Below, in pieces: positions 45,140 through 58,107 of a DNA stretch of 64,000 bases (its first letter is position 1; every line of letters begins with the position of its first letter). Made by a program: the position numbers and the translations under genes. Origin of the DNA: Channa striata (Eukaryota > Chordata > Actinopteri > Anabantiformes > Channidae); contig CM065179.1 in the NCBI GenBank assembly GCA_033026295.1, positions 19,151,275 to 19,215,274 on the forward strand. Direction: 5' to 3'. The notes beneath the pieces are model-generated. The model saw only the letters and a list, made by a program, of their open reading frames with translations, was not told the DNA's origin and ran no database searches.

Positions 45140-48100
45140 TATTTGTGTGTGACTGGGAGGTTGTCAGTGTGTGTTTGGACTTGTTGGTTATTCTAGCCTG
45201 CCTTTTCAGAGGCAATAAAAAAGTATAGGGAGAAGAAGGAGGGAGAGGGAGGGGGCAAAGAGTGACAGGCCTGAGCGATTGTTTTAAGTCGAGCAGCAGT
45301 TTCACTCCATGGCTGGGAGAGACCGAAAGAAGGAAAAATGGAAGTTTGTTCTTTTGCACTTACTGAAGAGAAGAGAACATAAATGCGGACTTGTCAGAAA
45401 AACAAAGACTGTTTTTTACAAATAAAGCATGACTCAGGGTGCAGTGAATTATAATCAGCCTTTACTGGACATATGATAACTTAAAGGGAACTCGATCAGA
45501 GAGAATGCCAACCTATGAAACCAGAGACATGCAACTGTAAAAAGCAAATCTCCTGACTCGTCTCTTCTTTTCTCTGCATTGCTCTCTCTCTCGCTGTCTC
45601 ACTCTCACACACACAATCATGCACGCCCAAGTACAGAATGTGCACACAGAGATCATCCTCACCACCCTCCTCCGAAACAGCTATGAAACCTGATCACAGA
45701 TCAATACTGGTTGGTGTTATGGTTGTAGTGGAAGGGTCTCAGATTACGATAGTTAGCTAGCTGTAGGTCGATGAGGGATTTTATACCACATTATAATGTA
45801 GTAAAACCATGAAACATATTTTATATATGATCTAATAATTTATATATTATTTCTGACTAGTTGGCAGATATACATTAAGATTACCTAAAGATTAAAGGCA
45901 TTTTGAGACACCCCATAAAATGTGCAGACCAAGGCTGTAAAATATATTGAAAGTTTATTTCAAAGCTAATGTATTGTTTGACAATTCAGAAATAATATAA
46001 TAAAAGCTAAAAACAATGTCAAGCCCCAAAAACGTTTATGTGAGAATACAAACACAGGCATCGTCATTTGCTTACTTGATGTAGCCCTCAGTGAATTAAA
46101 ATTAGACAATTGTGTTTAAGTACTTATAAATGGAATCTTTATCTGTTATCATATAATTACTTCAGATCCCCAGTGTACGTGGGAAACTGTAACCCTAGTA
46201 ACCATAGCAACAAACCTGAAGCTTAGTGAAGGTGGAAGTAAATTAGTGCTCACTTTATAAGCTGCTTTGGTGAGTTGCCAACATAGGAACCTGGGACACC
46301 GGACAATACTGAACAGAGACAAGTCGGAAGCGTGTGTGTGTGTGTGTGTTTGATTGTTTTTAGGGCTGGGTTGGGCGAGGCTGACGCGAGGAAGCAGCAG
46401 TACATAGTTGAGTGACAGCAGTTTGTTCTGTCTCTCATTCTTACCCCACTTACTCCCGTGTCAACCTGGAGCTGTCAGTATGTGTGCGGTTGTTTTGGCA
46501 CGTGTACTGTACCTTGATTTCATAATGTAAAGTCAACAGTGAGACTAAGAATTCAAACTTACCTTTTTGTTTGTTTGGTTCATATTCTATCTACCTTTCT
46601 GCCTCTTTATAGCTTTACCCACTTTTTTAAAATCCCACATTTTGTCCCATATCCCCGTCCTAACTCATTGGTAGAAGTGCTTTGTGTCCCTGACTCTCCG
46701 GTATCATCGTAGGGATTTACTAATAAACATGTTGGTTGTGCTGTTGCTGTGCCGACAGAGCAACAAATATTTGGAACTATGTGGCACCTTCCACCAACAT
46801 TCCTGGATCTGCTGTTTTGGAAACGTCTTCAGTCTGTCGTCTTTCCCTCCTCCTTCTTTTCTTTCGGCTCTCTCTCTCTCTCTCTCTCTCTCTTCGCTGT
46901 CACCCTTTACCCCGTGTCTCTCCTCCTCCCTCTAGATAAATGGACTCTTTGTCTCCTGGTAAAATGAACTTGAAAACAGTAGTGGGGACAAGTGTTTCTG
47001 TCCAACAACAGGAGCACACACTGTAGTTGGGCACTAATGCAGATGTGGACAGGAAGTCCTTTGTCATTATAGTTAATTAAATATGGGTTTGGCATGTCTA
47101 ATGCTTTACTGATACTATAAAAACTTTACAATTCTACTGTATGTGCTGCACACAGTGTTCAGTGCTACAATGACAAAGACAGTTACTAGTAATTATACAC
47201 GTTAAAAGACAGATTTACAGTTATTCAAGACAGACTTAGTCAGGTTCCCATATGAACACTGAAACAGGTTTGTCTTGGCCATTCCTAGTGTCAATATAGG
47301 CCAGTGGAATATATAATTCATTACTAATATAACAAATTAAAAAAACGTTTGGCACGAAATGAATTATTTTGTTTTGCAAATAGAATTTTTTTAGTTAGTT
47401 TTTTACATATTTTTATACTAAAGATATTTAATATGTTTTCCACTAGTTGAATAAAAGATGAATAAGTACTAATTCCTCGGTTGTCTGTCAGTAAAAGCTG
47501 AATTTAACTCTATTACACTGAAATACGCAGATCTTGGGTTCATTCTTTTGTCTCCAATACTAAATGCAGGCAAATGCAGCTGTAAGACTAAGGTTACAAA
47601 GAAGAACATCCCCTAATAGATATACAGCATTGATTTTATTTCAAGTTTTCCTTCCTGTTCACGCTTTGTGAATCTAAATCAGTGATCTGTGAATCCTCAG
47701 TTCATCATTTGATTAAGTTATAACTTGGCTGAGATATTGCTGGGCTGCTGAAAGGCGATCAATTCTTTTAGCGTGAAATCTAAAACTTCTGACAAGTTAT
47801 TCACAAGCAGCCTAAGGATTTACATGCAGGCCTGCACACACAGATTGTTCTCAGATTAGATTGAGAAGTGGATATGTACATACAGAAGCATTCTAGCTGT
47901 TGTAAAGCGCAGTCCTGCAGTATGTCTGCATGGTGATGGAAACCAGGAGCACTGGAGATGTGTGTGGCATCCTGCTCGTCTGGTCCATCTCGCACAAGTA
48001 ATTTAGGTAACAGTTTATGTTCTTAAATTGTATGACTACTAGGAAGTCTGGTTGGAGAGACAGCGGGGGACTGTTGTTCTGAACGGAGCTTTTTAGCATC

Positions 48101-48204
48101 ATGTCACTGCTCAGTTTTCTGTGTTGCTGTCATATGTTTCAGATTATATAATGTGTCTTTGGTGACATTTATATATTCTTAAATCTGTAGGAATTAAAAG
48201 CCTA
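45140..48204. other. Non-coding gene-desert stretch
   Basis: No gene seen. Contains a short (GT)n near 46331-46348, a (CT)n run at 46869-46893 and the X-box at 46198-46211. Confidence 0.5.
46198..46211. promoter_or_regulatory. RFX X-box
   Basis: GTAACCATAGCAAC matches the X-box consensus for RFX factors (GTNRCC-N2-RGYAAC) without mismatch. No promoter or gene start is seen next to it. Confidence 0.45.
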
Positions 48205-48972
48205 AACACCAGTCGGCCATAACATTATGACCAAATGCCTAATACTGAGTAGGGCTCCCTTTCGCTGCCCAAACAGCTCAGACCTATTGTACAGTGGACT
48301 CCACAGGACCTCTGGAGGTGCTTCACTGACGTCAGCAACAGATTCTTTTAGTCCTCTAAGTTGTAGTTAGAGCTTTTATGGATCTGACTCCCACAGTCCA
48401 TTCTGGTCTCGTCTCTTCCCCAGATGAACAGTATACAGCCCTTAAATGTCCACACATTTACATTTAGTCATTTGACAGACTCTTTTATCCAAATTGTTTT
48501 ACAGGTGAGGTACAAGGAGGCAAAAATCTCAGTCAAGTTGAAAACATTAATGGCAAATTGTTATCAGAAGAAGCGTTTCAGTTTCTGGAGATGCAAGTAC
48601 ATAAAAGCACAAGAACATAAGTTTTTTGTAAGTGCATAGGAAGATGCCAAAGAGTTCTGTTTTCAGGGTTTTTTTTTTTATATTGGAAGTGAGGTTGCTG
48701 AGTGTGCAGAGTTTGGAAACTCATTCCACTATCATGGGATCACTGAGCTGAATTTTGCTGGGTGTCTTCTGTGTGGTGCTGGGACCACCAGATGTTGAGT
48801 GCAGTTTTAGAGATTTGGCCCTTGACAAAGTCTCTGAAATACTCACATTTGCCCATATTTCCTGGTTCCAACATATCAACTTCAAGACCTGACTGTTGCT
48901 GCCTAATAGACTTCCATGTGCCACAGTAATTAATAACCTGTCAGTGGTTATAAAGTTATGGTGGATCTGTGT
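48205..48972. mobile_element. Tc1-like non-autonomous element interrupted by a second repeat
   Basis: The left end (CACCAGTCGGCCATAACATT) and right end (AAAGTTATGGTGGATCTGTG) are imperfect inverted copies. Inner non-coding segments on both sides (GGACTCCACAGGACCTCTGG on the left; GGCCCTTGACAAAGTCTCTG and TTGCTGCCTAATAGA on the right) belong to a known teleost Tc1-type repeat. The middle is taken by another repeat (next entry). Confidence 0.75.
48465..48810. repeat. Teleost TTACATTTA-type repeat nested in the Tc1-like element
   Basis: Starts TTACATTTAGTCATTTGACA, continues CTTTTATCCAAATTG and AGGTACAAGGAGGCAAAAATC, and probably ends in the GGGACCACCAGATGTTGAGT region. A (T)12 run at about 48667-48679 lies inside. 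Related copies: 42520-42665 and, weaker, 28252-28385. Confidence 0.6.
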
Positions 48973-51900
48973 CTCTGAATAATAAAGTGTGAAAAATGCA
49001 GCAAGTTCTCAGAAAAGATAGTGATCTTGCAGATTTTTGTGTATGTACATCATTCGAATTTGAGGTGGCCATGATCAGTGGCTAACTCTGTGGAATGCAC
49101 TTCCTCCCTTTCAGCCAATGATTAATCTGGTCATGTGAACTCTTCACAAAATCACCTCTCTACTTTATCTCTATGTGTTTGTGTGTCTGCTTATATTTGT
49201 ATATACCACGTTAGAGCCAAAAAAAAGTTTTAGGCAAAGACATTTGACTAGTCCTAACAAGTCAAAGGCCTGTTTGAGGGTTAAAACTGCTGGGAATTGC
49301 ATTTTGACAATTAAAGTCCCAACAAGACAAGGACATTTGTGTGTGTCTGTTTGTGCGTATGTACGAATATTTGTTCGGTCAGACTGGTTTTTCAGAGAGG
49401 AACAGGAAAATGTCTCAGCCGAAACTGTCTCCCGTGAATGCACTTGCAAACACACACAAGCGATAGAATGAGCAGTTGGAATCCTGTCTGCACTTAAAGT
49501 CCTGCCTTTATCTCAGAAGGTCAAGGGATACAGCTCTTATCACATACTGAGATTGTGTGTGTTCACATACATTAGCATGCTGGCATGTGTGTGTTTGTGT
49601 AGCTGTGTGCACATACGTGTGTGTGTGTGTGTGTGCCTATTTGAGAAAATACAGACCAGCCCGGGGGACTGCTCAGGCTGTGTGTTTTGGCTCTTTCAGG
49701 CAGACTGTTACGATGGCGTCGAAGGTCAGGTGGTCTGGGCAAAAGACCTAGACGTATACGTTTGAACTTTGTCTGCAGGCCTGATGAAGAACATCTCTTC
49801 ATCAGGAGGTTGTAGGGGACTTTCTAACATTCTAACGTCTCCAGTGGGTTTATGGGATCTTTGTATGACTTTGTGCTGCTGACGACTAAAATGATAAAGT
49901 AAAAAACCCACAATGGAAGGTCACAGGTGAAAGAAAGTTTCACAACCAACACTGTGATCACTTACCCCTGATTACAAGGGTGATTGATTAAAACATGAGC
50001 ATGTTGGTCTCATACGTGTCCTCCTTCTCGTCGTTTTCTGGAAGCTGTTGTTACCTGTGGCAGCCATGTTTTCTGCTGTTCACAATGTAGGATCACATTA
50101 AAAGATACGCAACAAACGGACAAACAATTGACATAAAATCAACGTATTAAAAACGAACCCGTGATTCACTGACAAGTCGATAAATTAGAAGTTATTTTTA
50201 AAACACCACCAGGAAGCGTTCTTTCAGTCAACCACATGTGATTGATAATGACAACTGTTTTCAAGTCATGATGAGTATGGAAAGTTCAGTGATAATAATA
50301 TACGCTTATTACACAAAAGTACTACTATTATAAACAAAACCAAACCCCTAATAGTAATTCTAAGAGCAGTGCTAGCACAAATACTAGTACTAATACAAAA
50401 ACTGCTCATAGAAACTCTCCTGTCATATTGAAATGGTGGCTGAAGAAAGCTCTGTTAAAACTCACAACCAACAGTGAGCTGTGGTTGGTAGACAGTAGGA
50501 CATCGTCCCTGAAACAGCTTTCCAGCCCCCTAAATGTCAGGTTACGTGAGGTCACCGAGAAGCCACAGTATCTTGCTTCTTCTCTCACTGTCTCTTTTTG
50601 TTCTTCTGTACCACTTCGCCCGCTGTCTCTGTCTCTCGTGCAGGTGTCGTAATGCGTTTTAGCAGGCTGTTTGAATAATGAATGCTGCTTTCTCTCTTTT
50701 TGTTTCTCTGCCTTTGAATTCAGGTCAACAACCATATGAATCTTGGGTAACTGATGCCTCAGCGGTTCTGTCTTTTGCCTGGTTTCTGCACGCAAAGTAT
50801 CACCTCGCCATCATTACTTGGGCATTTGGAACTATTTTGTCTATGAATTGTTTTGAGATAAGAGTGTCCTGAATTTTGCCGATGTTAACCAACCTTGGCC
50901 TTGTATTTAAAACTGAACCTGCATTTGCTTTCTAGCGGATAATTAAATGTAAAGGCAATGTGAACAATAAATATGTAACTACAACCAAAGGTGAGCAAGC
51001 TTAGCTTAGCATGAAGACTGGACAAAGGTATAAAGACTGCCTTTGTCCAAAACTAACATATCACACCTGCCAGCACCTCTGCAGCTCACCAATTAAAGGC
51101 GCACTGTGGAGTGTTTGACGACTAGCAGTATTTCAGAGCACTGTTTTATGAGGGGGTTTGTGGTGACACATATGTATGGAGTGACCCTATTCCACACAGA
51201 ATTAACAGTAACACCCAAAGTAACACAGCCATGCACTAAGTCAAGTAATAAGTCAACGTGCATATAAACCGCGCAAGGTGCAAAATATTAAGAACATTTG
51301 CTTTGAAAATGTTGGAGGAAATGAGAAAGGAAATGTATGAAACTGACAGGTTGACACAATTGTTTATTCCCTAAAAAAAAAGAAGCTGTTCTGCTTTCAA
51401 AGGACGTTAATGCTGCAATCGCCGAATTCATTAATTTATTATTATTCACACCAGATGAAGGATGTGAATAGGTTGCTGTCAATATTCTACTTTAGTTATG
51501 TGACACAATTACAGCAGTCATATCATAGAAAAGCCTCTATAAAACTAGCTGAAAGGATTACATTAATGCCGATATTAGAGTTTATTTAAACATTTTTTGG
51601 ACAGGCTGACTTTATTTCCCTTGTACAAAGTCAGGCTAGACATTTTTATTTTTTATGGTAAGTAAAAATAACCAGTTACTGGCTGTATTCTTATATACAG
51701 GCACAAGAATAGTATTGTTCTTTTGCCAAGAGGAAGAAAAAATATTCCTTTTGATTAAAAGTAATTGTAATTGTATATTATACTTTTAATATTCTTTAAA
51801 ATGTATTTTTATTGCCTTTCAGCCAAGATACACTGAACAGAGTAAAACTTAAACCAGAGACAAACCTTGAACTTCCACTCACCCAAACCCAGCCAGTGAA

Positions 51901-54624
51901 TGTACATGGTAACTAACTAAATGAGTAGAATGTGAATAAGATATTAGTTTTTTAGAAGAGTTAAGCACCACATGTTCTTACCACAAGGAAACTCTGCCAA
52001 ACCCTTGTATAACTTCAAATTGTCTCAAGCTTCAAGGAAGACATTATGTTCTGGAGCTTGGAGAACATACGGGTGGGGCAGGTTCCTCCCATCTCATTAG
52101 CCCTTGTTATTCTGGATGGAAGAAGGGTAAATAGTAAATGCTCAGCATTTATCAAATGTTTTTGTACCTGTACCTGCAACTGTAAAGTGCACTGAGTACT
52201 GTCCACTTTACAGTTGCTTCACATTCACCTGTTCACACACACACAGACACACACCAATCCTGGCAGCAGTCGTCCCAGGTGCTGGCCTGACCATCAGCAG
52301 CTAAGAATAGAGCTGCTAGAGGAGTGGGCACCATCATACAGTTTACAGCTGAGAAAGTTGAATCGTATTTTTCCAGAACTTGGCTCAGCTGGGACACAGT
52401 CAGTACTCAGTAGTAACAGCAGAGGATGTCCCCCAAAAAGTCATCCAAAATGGCAAGAAAAGTCCAGCTCTCAAGCCGTTTTAGTTTTGGATAAAGGGAC
52501 AAGTTGTGGCACACACAACATCCTTTCTGTTCCACAGATTGTAACGAGCTGCTGGGTGTCAGGAGCTACAGGTGTACGTTATAAATGGCGTATTTAAACA
52601 TGTCAGGACCTCGCTGCTCTCATTTGTGAAAAAAAAATTCAAACTATGTAAAATGCACCTGATTGATAAATTGACTGTAATTGCTAAATTGTGTCTTGTC
52701 TGTCAAACCCAAGGTTCTAAATGACATTTTCAGACTGATGTGCATTCGAACGGACGGTGGAGGAAGTCGTTTTGGCGTAATGGCGATAAATGAGTGGGCT
52801 AACTGGCAGTAATTACCCCATTGTGCATGTATGTGTGTCACAGAGTGTGAGTCTTTGACATGCCACATACAGACACCAGTGATAACACAGCTGTGACTTA
52901 TTCCCCTGAGTCTGGGAGTGATTACGCTGGAGCTGAAGGACTCCCTTTTTATCATTGCTTTTCCAATTTCCTTCATATATGTGTGTGAATTTTTATTTGT
53001 ACTTCTGCTCGTGTCCTGCCAATTGTGATCATTCTGTGTGTCTAGCGTGTGGGATGGAGCAATGGAGACACTTATGGAGGTGGAGAGATTGGACAGACGT
53101 CACTATCAGTTGATGTAGGAGCACTCAGACACTCACACACTTTCATTCAGCTCATCACAAACACTCTGCTGTCACTGTCTGGCTGGGTGCCATGCCGGGT
53201 AGCAGTGGGCGCGTGACGTTATAATAGAGGAGTGGGATTCCACTGTTTGCTTTTGACGTTCGTACGCCCTCAGCCGTGTGTGCGCAGTCGTTTGTCTATG
53301 TGGTTGCGTGAGGGGACGTATTTGTATGTATGTGTGGTTTTGCAAAGCTGAGAAGTGAAACCGGCGTAGCCTCAGAGACAGCACATGCTCCTCTCTATCA
53401 ACCAGAATGTGAAATTCAGAGATCGAAACAGCTCAGTGTCACGTACAGTCGCTTCACGTCTGCTGTTTCTGTGGATGTGCGTGTTTTGTGTTTTGTAGCA
53501 GCAGTTAAACAGAAACAATCCGAGATTCAAGTTTATGGATTATTTGTTGGCAGTGACATTTAGATCCTGCACACACAGAACATAAGATGTGTGTGAAAAG
53601 CATTTGCTCCACGGGGGGCAAACCTGCCTGGGCAATAAACCATCACAGTGGCATTTCACAGCCGTGCGCCAGTTTTGGGCGACATTCGCCCAACATGTCA
53701 GCGTGACTGTGCCATGTTGGACATGTGTTCGTAGGTTAATGATGTAAACACATCCCTGACACAAGGACAGGCCTCGGTGGAGCACGGGTTCTGCCTTTCA
53801 AGAGCAGCAGGAAAGACTTACAATGAAACCACTCAGGCTGCTTCCTTTCTGTGCAGAGGCTCTAAAAACGGAGGCACGCTGCCAGTTTCTCCTCCTCTGG
53901 CCTGAGGTGGGGTTTTTATAGAGAACTGCTCGAGCGTTTGGGAACATACATGGCAACTAGTTTGATGAGCTGTTGACTGACTGATTGATGGCTCGGTTTG
54001 TTGCAAAAGCTGTTCAGGTGTTACATTAGCACGTATAAACAAACATGAAGCGCGCCACGTTATTAAGCAGCTTGTTCTTCGGTCACAGTCTCAGTGCACC
54101 CTTTCGCATACAGTGCACTGTGCCATGTGAGCGAGGACGCTGATGCAAACACTCGAGTTATTGTGCTTGTGCACCTGAAAGCTGTGTTTATTTTTCCTGC
54201 TGCTGTACATGCAGCTCTGTTTTGTACTTCAGTCATGAGAGCAACTTCCTGAGGTTCTCTCCAAGCTTCCTGTCTGAGAAGTCAGAGGTTATCTGCCATC
54301 CCCACCCCCTTTTTACCCACACAGGTCCATGCAGCTGTTTCCTCTGATGATTGTGGATCTGATTGAAACACACGTGCTGTGGGATCTCAGGAAGTCCCAA
54401 ACAAATGTACAACTTTCTGGAAGAATAGTTAAGTTTCTGCAAAGCTGCTGTTTCCTTTCTTGCTGGGAAGATGCTAAAGTGTTCCCTAACTTTTTTTTTT
54501 TTTTTACATCACAGTGAGTTTGCATGTGCATGTGTGTGTGTATGTGGGTAGAGGGGGTGTGGTTGTAGTCATAGTTGTGGAACAGGAACTATACTCCAAA
54601 TGTGTGTTTTTCTGAGTGTGTGTC
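48973..54624. other. Non-coding gene-desert stretch
   Basis: No gene seen. Includes a small (GT)n at 49617-49634 and a candidate regulatory block at 52640-52980. Frames of up to 129 codons (for example near 50406-50795) lack any family resemblance or splice context. Confidence 0.5.
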
Positions 54625-54625
54625 T

Positions 54626-54658
<33 letters not shown>
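54625..54658. repeat. (GT)n microsatellite
   Basis: About 16 uninterrupted GT units. Confidence 0.93.
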
Positions 54659-54659
<1 letters not shown>

Positions 54660-54660
<1 letters not shown>

Positions 54661-56740
54661 CATCTGCTCCTCGTTGGCTTTGTTTTCCCTCCTCTACATG
54701 GCCCACCCTTGCACTGGGTGCTGAACTCCCAAGCTCTTCTGCTGTTTGTCTATGAAAAACAGAGGAGGATAAAGACAGTGTGGAGGAAGAGACAAAAATC
54801 TTTTGCTGCCATTTTCAATAAAAACTTTTGATCTCAGTTTCAGGGAATTAACATCACTTGATCATTGCGAGCTCCAGTTCTCTGTCTCCACTTTTTCTGC
54901 TCTTCCCACTTTCTGTTTCCCCCCTCTCTACTCTCACAGTGTTTCTCTTGTGGCCTTGCTTGCTTCATCCACCTCCCTCCAGGCAGCAGATGTTGGGTCT
55001 GCGTCCAGATGTTTTATGTTTATCGCTCTCCAGTCACATCTTTTACAAACTCTCATACGCTAAACATTTACAGAGGCGTCTCCTCTACTCTGCTGCCACG
55101 ACATCAGGCGACATTCTGCACAGGCCGAGATTGATAAAGGTCGGGAGAGAGAGAAAGGCAGAGTGTGAAAATCCAATTCCACCTACGTATTCACATACTT
55201 TTTGCACTTACTGATGCACACACACATGCAAAGAAACTCAGGTATGCACGCACTTCATAGTTTCTGTATTGGTTTGAATCCATCTTCCTACTGACGGCGT
55301 TAATATAACAAACACAGAGTGTTCTGTCACTCGCGTACAGGCGGACTCCAATACGGACAGGAAGTATCAGATCTGCTTTTGCACTCACTCCAGACATCAC
55401 TCAGTCTTGAAAAGCATTGCTCACATAGCTGCATTTTTGTCTTTATTTAACCAGCCAATCTGTGGTCTCTTGTCTCTCCAATCACTTTTATCCATTGGAC
55501 CACTCTGTTTGTTCAGCTCAGTGTCATCCGCACAAAAATCCCTGGGAGGGATTGTTTTTATTGATTTGTATTTTACATCTGACTGAGACATAATAATCCT
55601 GTCACTCGCTGCTCTCTCACACGCATATATGAAGGGAAGCTTTGGCTATTAATATTGAGCAACTCAGCAGCGAGATACCAACAACAAGACCATAAATATT
55701 TCTTTCTGCAGTTCACCTGGCTTGTTCTGGCTTGGCAGTTTGATAGAACAGGTACATACCAGCACAGAGACATACAGAAAAATGTCAATGCATGCTTATG
55801 CACAAACATTTTTAAACCACATCTGCATGTGTATTTGTACTCTGTGCACATTTAAAGTTCTTGAATATCTGAACAACATTTGGTTTTACAATCTATCTGT
55901 ACACTCTATACTCAACATTGCTCAAATATGTTGTTATTTTAAGTGCTTATTGCTGATTTTATTTTAGGGTTTGATTACAAACAATCAGATATAGATTGTT
56001 TGTAAAAATTGTTGTATTGCTCTAGGCTTGGTCCACTTCTCTGGGCCAAATTAAATATGACTACAGGACTGGTTTCCATGACATTCATTGATTAATCCTA
56101 AAGACTTTGGTGATATTTGGTGGCTTCTTGCTCGATGCATGTTAGTTGACTGGTGTTAGCATTTATCTGTGTTCATGTCTAACTATGGGTTGTACAAAAC
56201 ACTGAGAAAGCAGAATTTGTTGTGGAGGTTCATAAAAAGTGTTTTTATAGAAATAAAAAAAAACTGTGAAATGCACAGACAATTTGGTGGAGAAGTTGGG
56301 GAGGTGACAGACAGAGCTACAGCATGTAACTGACATCCTAGTGAGTGACAATGCTGATCCTCAGGTTGCTGAACTTGACCACTGGCTCAGACTTTGGCAG
56401 GGAGCTGTGACCCTCCGCCTGACGACATGGCACCATGCTGCAAAAATGGGGAGGGGGGATTATTCCTGCCTCTCCCCCGCCCTCCTTCTGTCACTCCCAC
56501 ATCACTTATCCAGGGGATGACATACATCTCATGTTGAGGTGAACAGGCTTTTCTCTCGGGTGTCCAGGTGCTTAATCCTTGCTTATGTCCAGTTAGGCTC
56601 TGTTAGCCCGTCTGGCACATCGGGCTGGGAACATGGGTCCACTGAGTGAGGCCATCAGACGGACAGCTGCTGCTCTCCTGTCCAAACTCTCCCTGTCCAC
56701 CGTCTACGCCCACTCACTCACATACACTTTCACACACGCC
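54660..56740. other. Non-coding gene-desert stretch
   Basis: No gene seen. The C+T-rich part 54850-54980 explains the overlapping Ser/Leu/Pro-rich frames. The stretch 56380-56640 is complex and might be regulatory. Confidence 0.45.
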
Positions 56741-57013
56741 AACGTTTGGACCTCTATCCTTGTGAGGACACTCATTGAGGTAATCATTCCCTATCCCCTT
56801 ACCCTAACTCTCACAACTGAATGCCTAACCCTAACCAAAACCTAATTCTGACCCTGACCCTAAAACCCCCTTAAAAATCTCTTTTTTAGTGTCAAAATTA
56901 GCGAGGACCGGCCCAAATGTCCTCACTTCACAAAAATGTCCTCACTCTGTTGTTAAAAAACGAAATTTGTTCCTCACTAAGTGGTATCTACAGGAACAAA
57001 CACACACACACAC
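56741..57013. repeat. Teleost repeat with CCCTAA-like core, copy 2
   Basis: CTTGTGAGGACACTC, CCCTTACCCTAACTC, CCTAACCCTAACC, ATGTCCTCACTCTGTTG and CTCACTAAGTGGTATCTACAGG follow in the same order as at 15115-15370, again ending in a CA run. Confidence 0.8.
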
Positions 57014-58063
57014 TTCATTGTACTACTGAAACGCATCAGGAGCTTCCACTAATTCCCTTGCTTCTAATTTTAACTCTTACTACAGAATGTTCTGCCTTCC
57101 CACCTCTTCCTAATCCTCCGTGTATAAAGACTGTGTGTATTTGTATACTATATATATAATCTGCATAGTGTGTGCAGAATAAATACATACACAAACTGAC
57201 AGTATTTAGAGTCACATACACACAAAGTGAGTAATTGTTGTGCTGACAGAGAGGCAGGAGACCCAGTAATAAATCAACAGACAGGCGTAAAGGCTTACCA
57301 GCTGCCGTTACACGTGCTGTAATTTCATATATATTCTTTAAATTACTCTTTATTTATTCAATTTAGCCTTAAACACAGAGTCCCAGCCAGGACAGTAGCA
57401 GGACATTTAATGTGCAGACAAATCGACAATAAAACATTTCACAAGTCACAGACAGTGGGAATGTTTTCCTCTCTGAGCCAGCAGTTGTACTTGGAATATT
57501 TGTTCAAAATTTATAGTGGAATTTTGGTTGAGCCGTTTTCTGCTGAGTGACTGGAAACTGTAAATGATGGCTTTCCTCCACACACATTTACAACCGTGTT
57601 GGCAAAGTCCTTATGTCTGCCTGTATATGACAGGAAATAGCAAGTGGTTTAGCGTAAATGGTTATTGGAAGAAATGTAGGATGCCCAGCATGGTGGAGCT
57701 GGTGTTTATGGTTGATAAAGCATCAGTGTAGTAGGCGGGACAGTCTGTCTACAGGCACCAAGCAGATGATACAGACACACACACACAAACACTGAAACAC
57801 ACTCGTTCACCAATGCTTAGTAGTTCTGAGAAGAAGCGATACTCCTTATAAAATACTGAGTCATGAGAATAGTCCAGAATTCAATCATTACCTTCCCTCA
57901 GGCCTCTGAGTTGAACTCCTATCTCACACAAACACACACACACACGCACGCACACAGTACATTTTCCCATCACTGGTGTTCAGTGGCTAATGAATTTATG
58001 TGCTCGCTAACCGATGCGATTCTTCATCACTGTTAAAGATAAGGCCTGAGTGCACACTCCACA

Positions 58064-58064
<1 letters not shown>
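57014..58064. other. Non-coding stretch
   Basis: No gene seen; short CA runs near 57773 and 57930. Confidence 0.5.

Positions 58065-58104
<40 letters not shown>
58065..58104. repeat. (GT)n microsatellite
   Basis: About 20 uninterrupted GT units. Confidence 0.95.

Positions 58105-58107
<3 letters not shown>

Noticed and set aside
44921..45359. Cys/Val-rich and Thr/His-rich frames
   Set aside because: Both come from reading the (GT)n repeat in different frames and strands.
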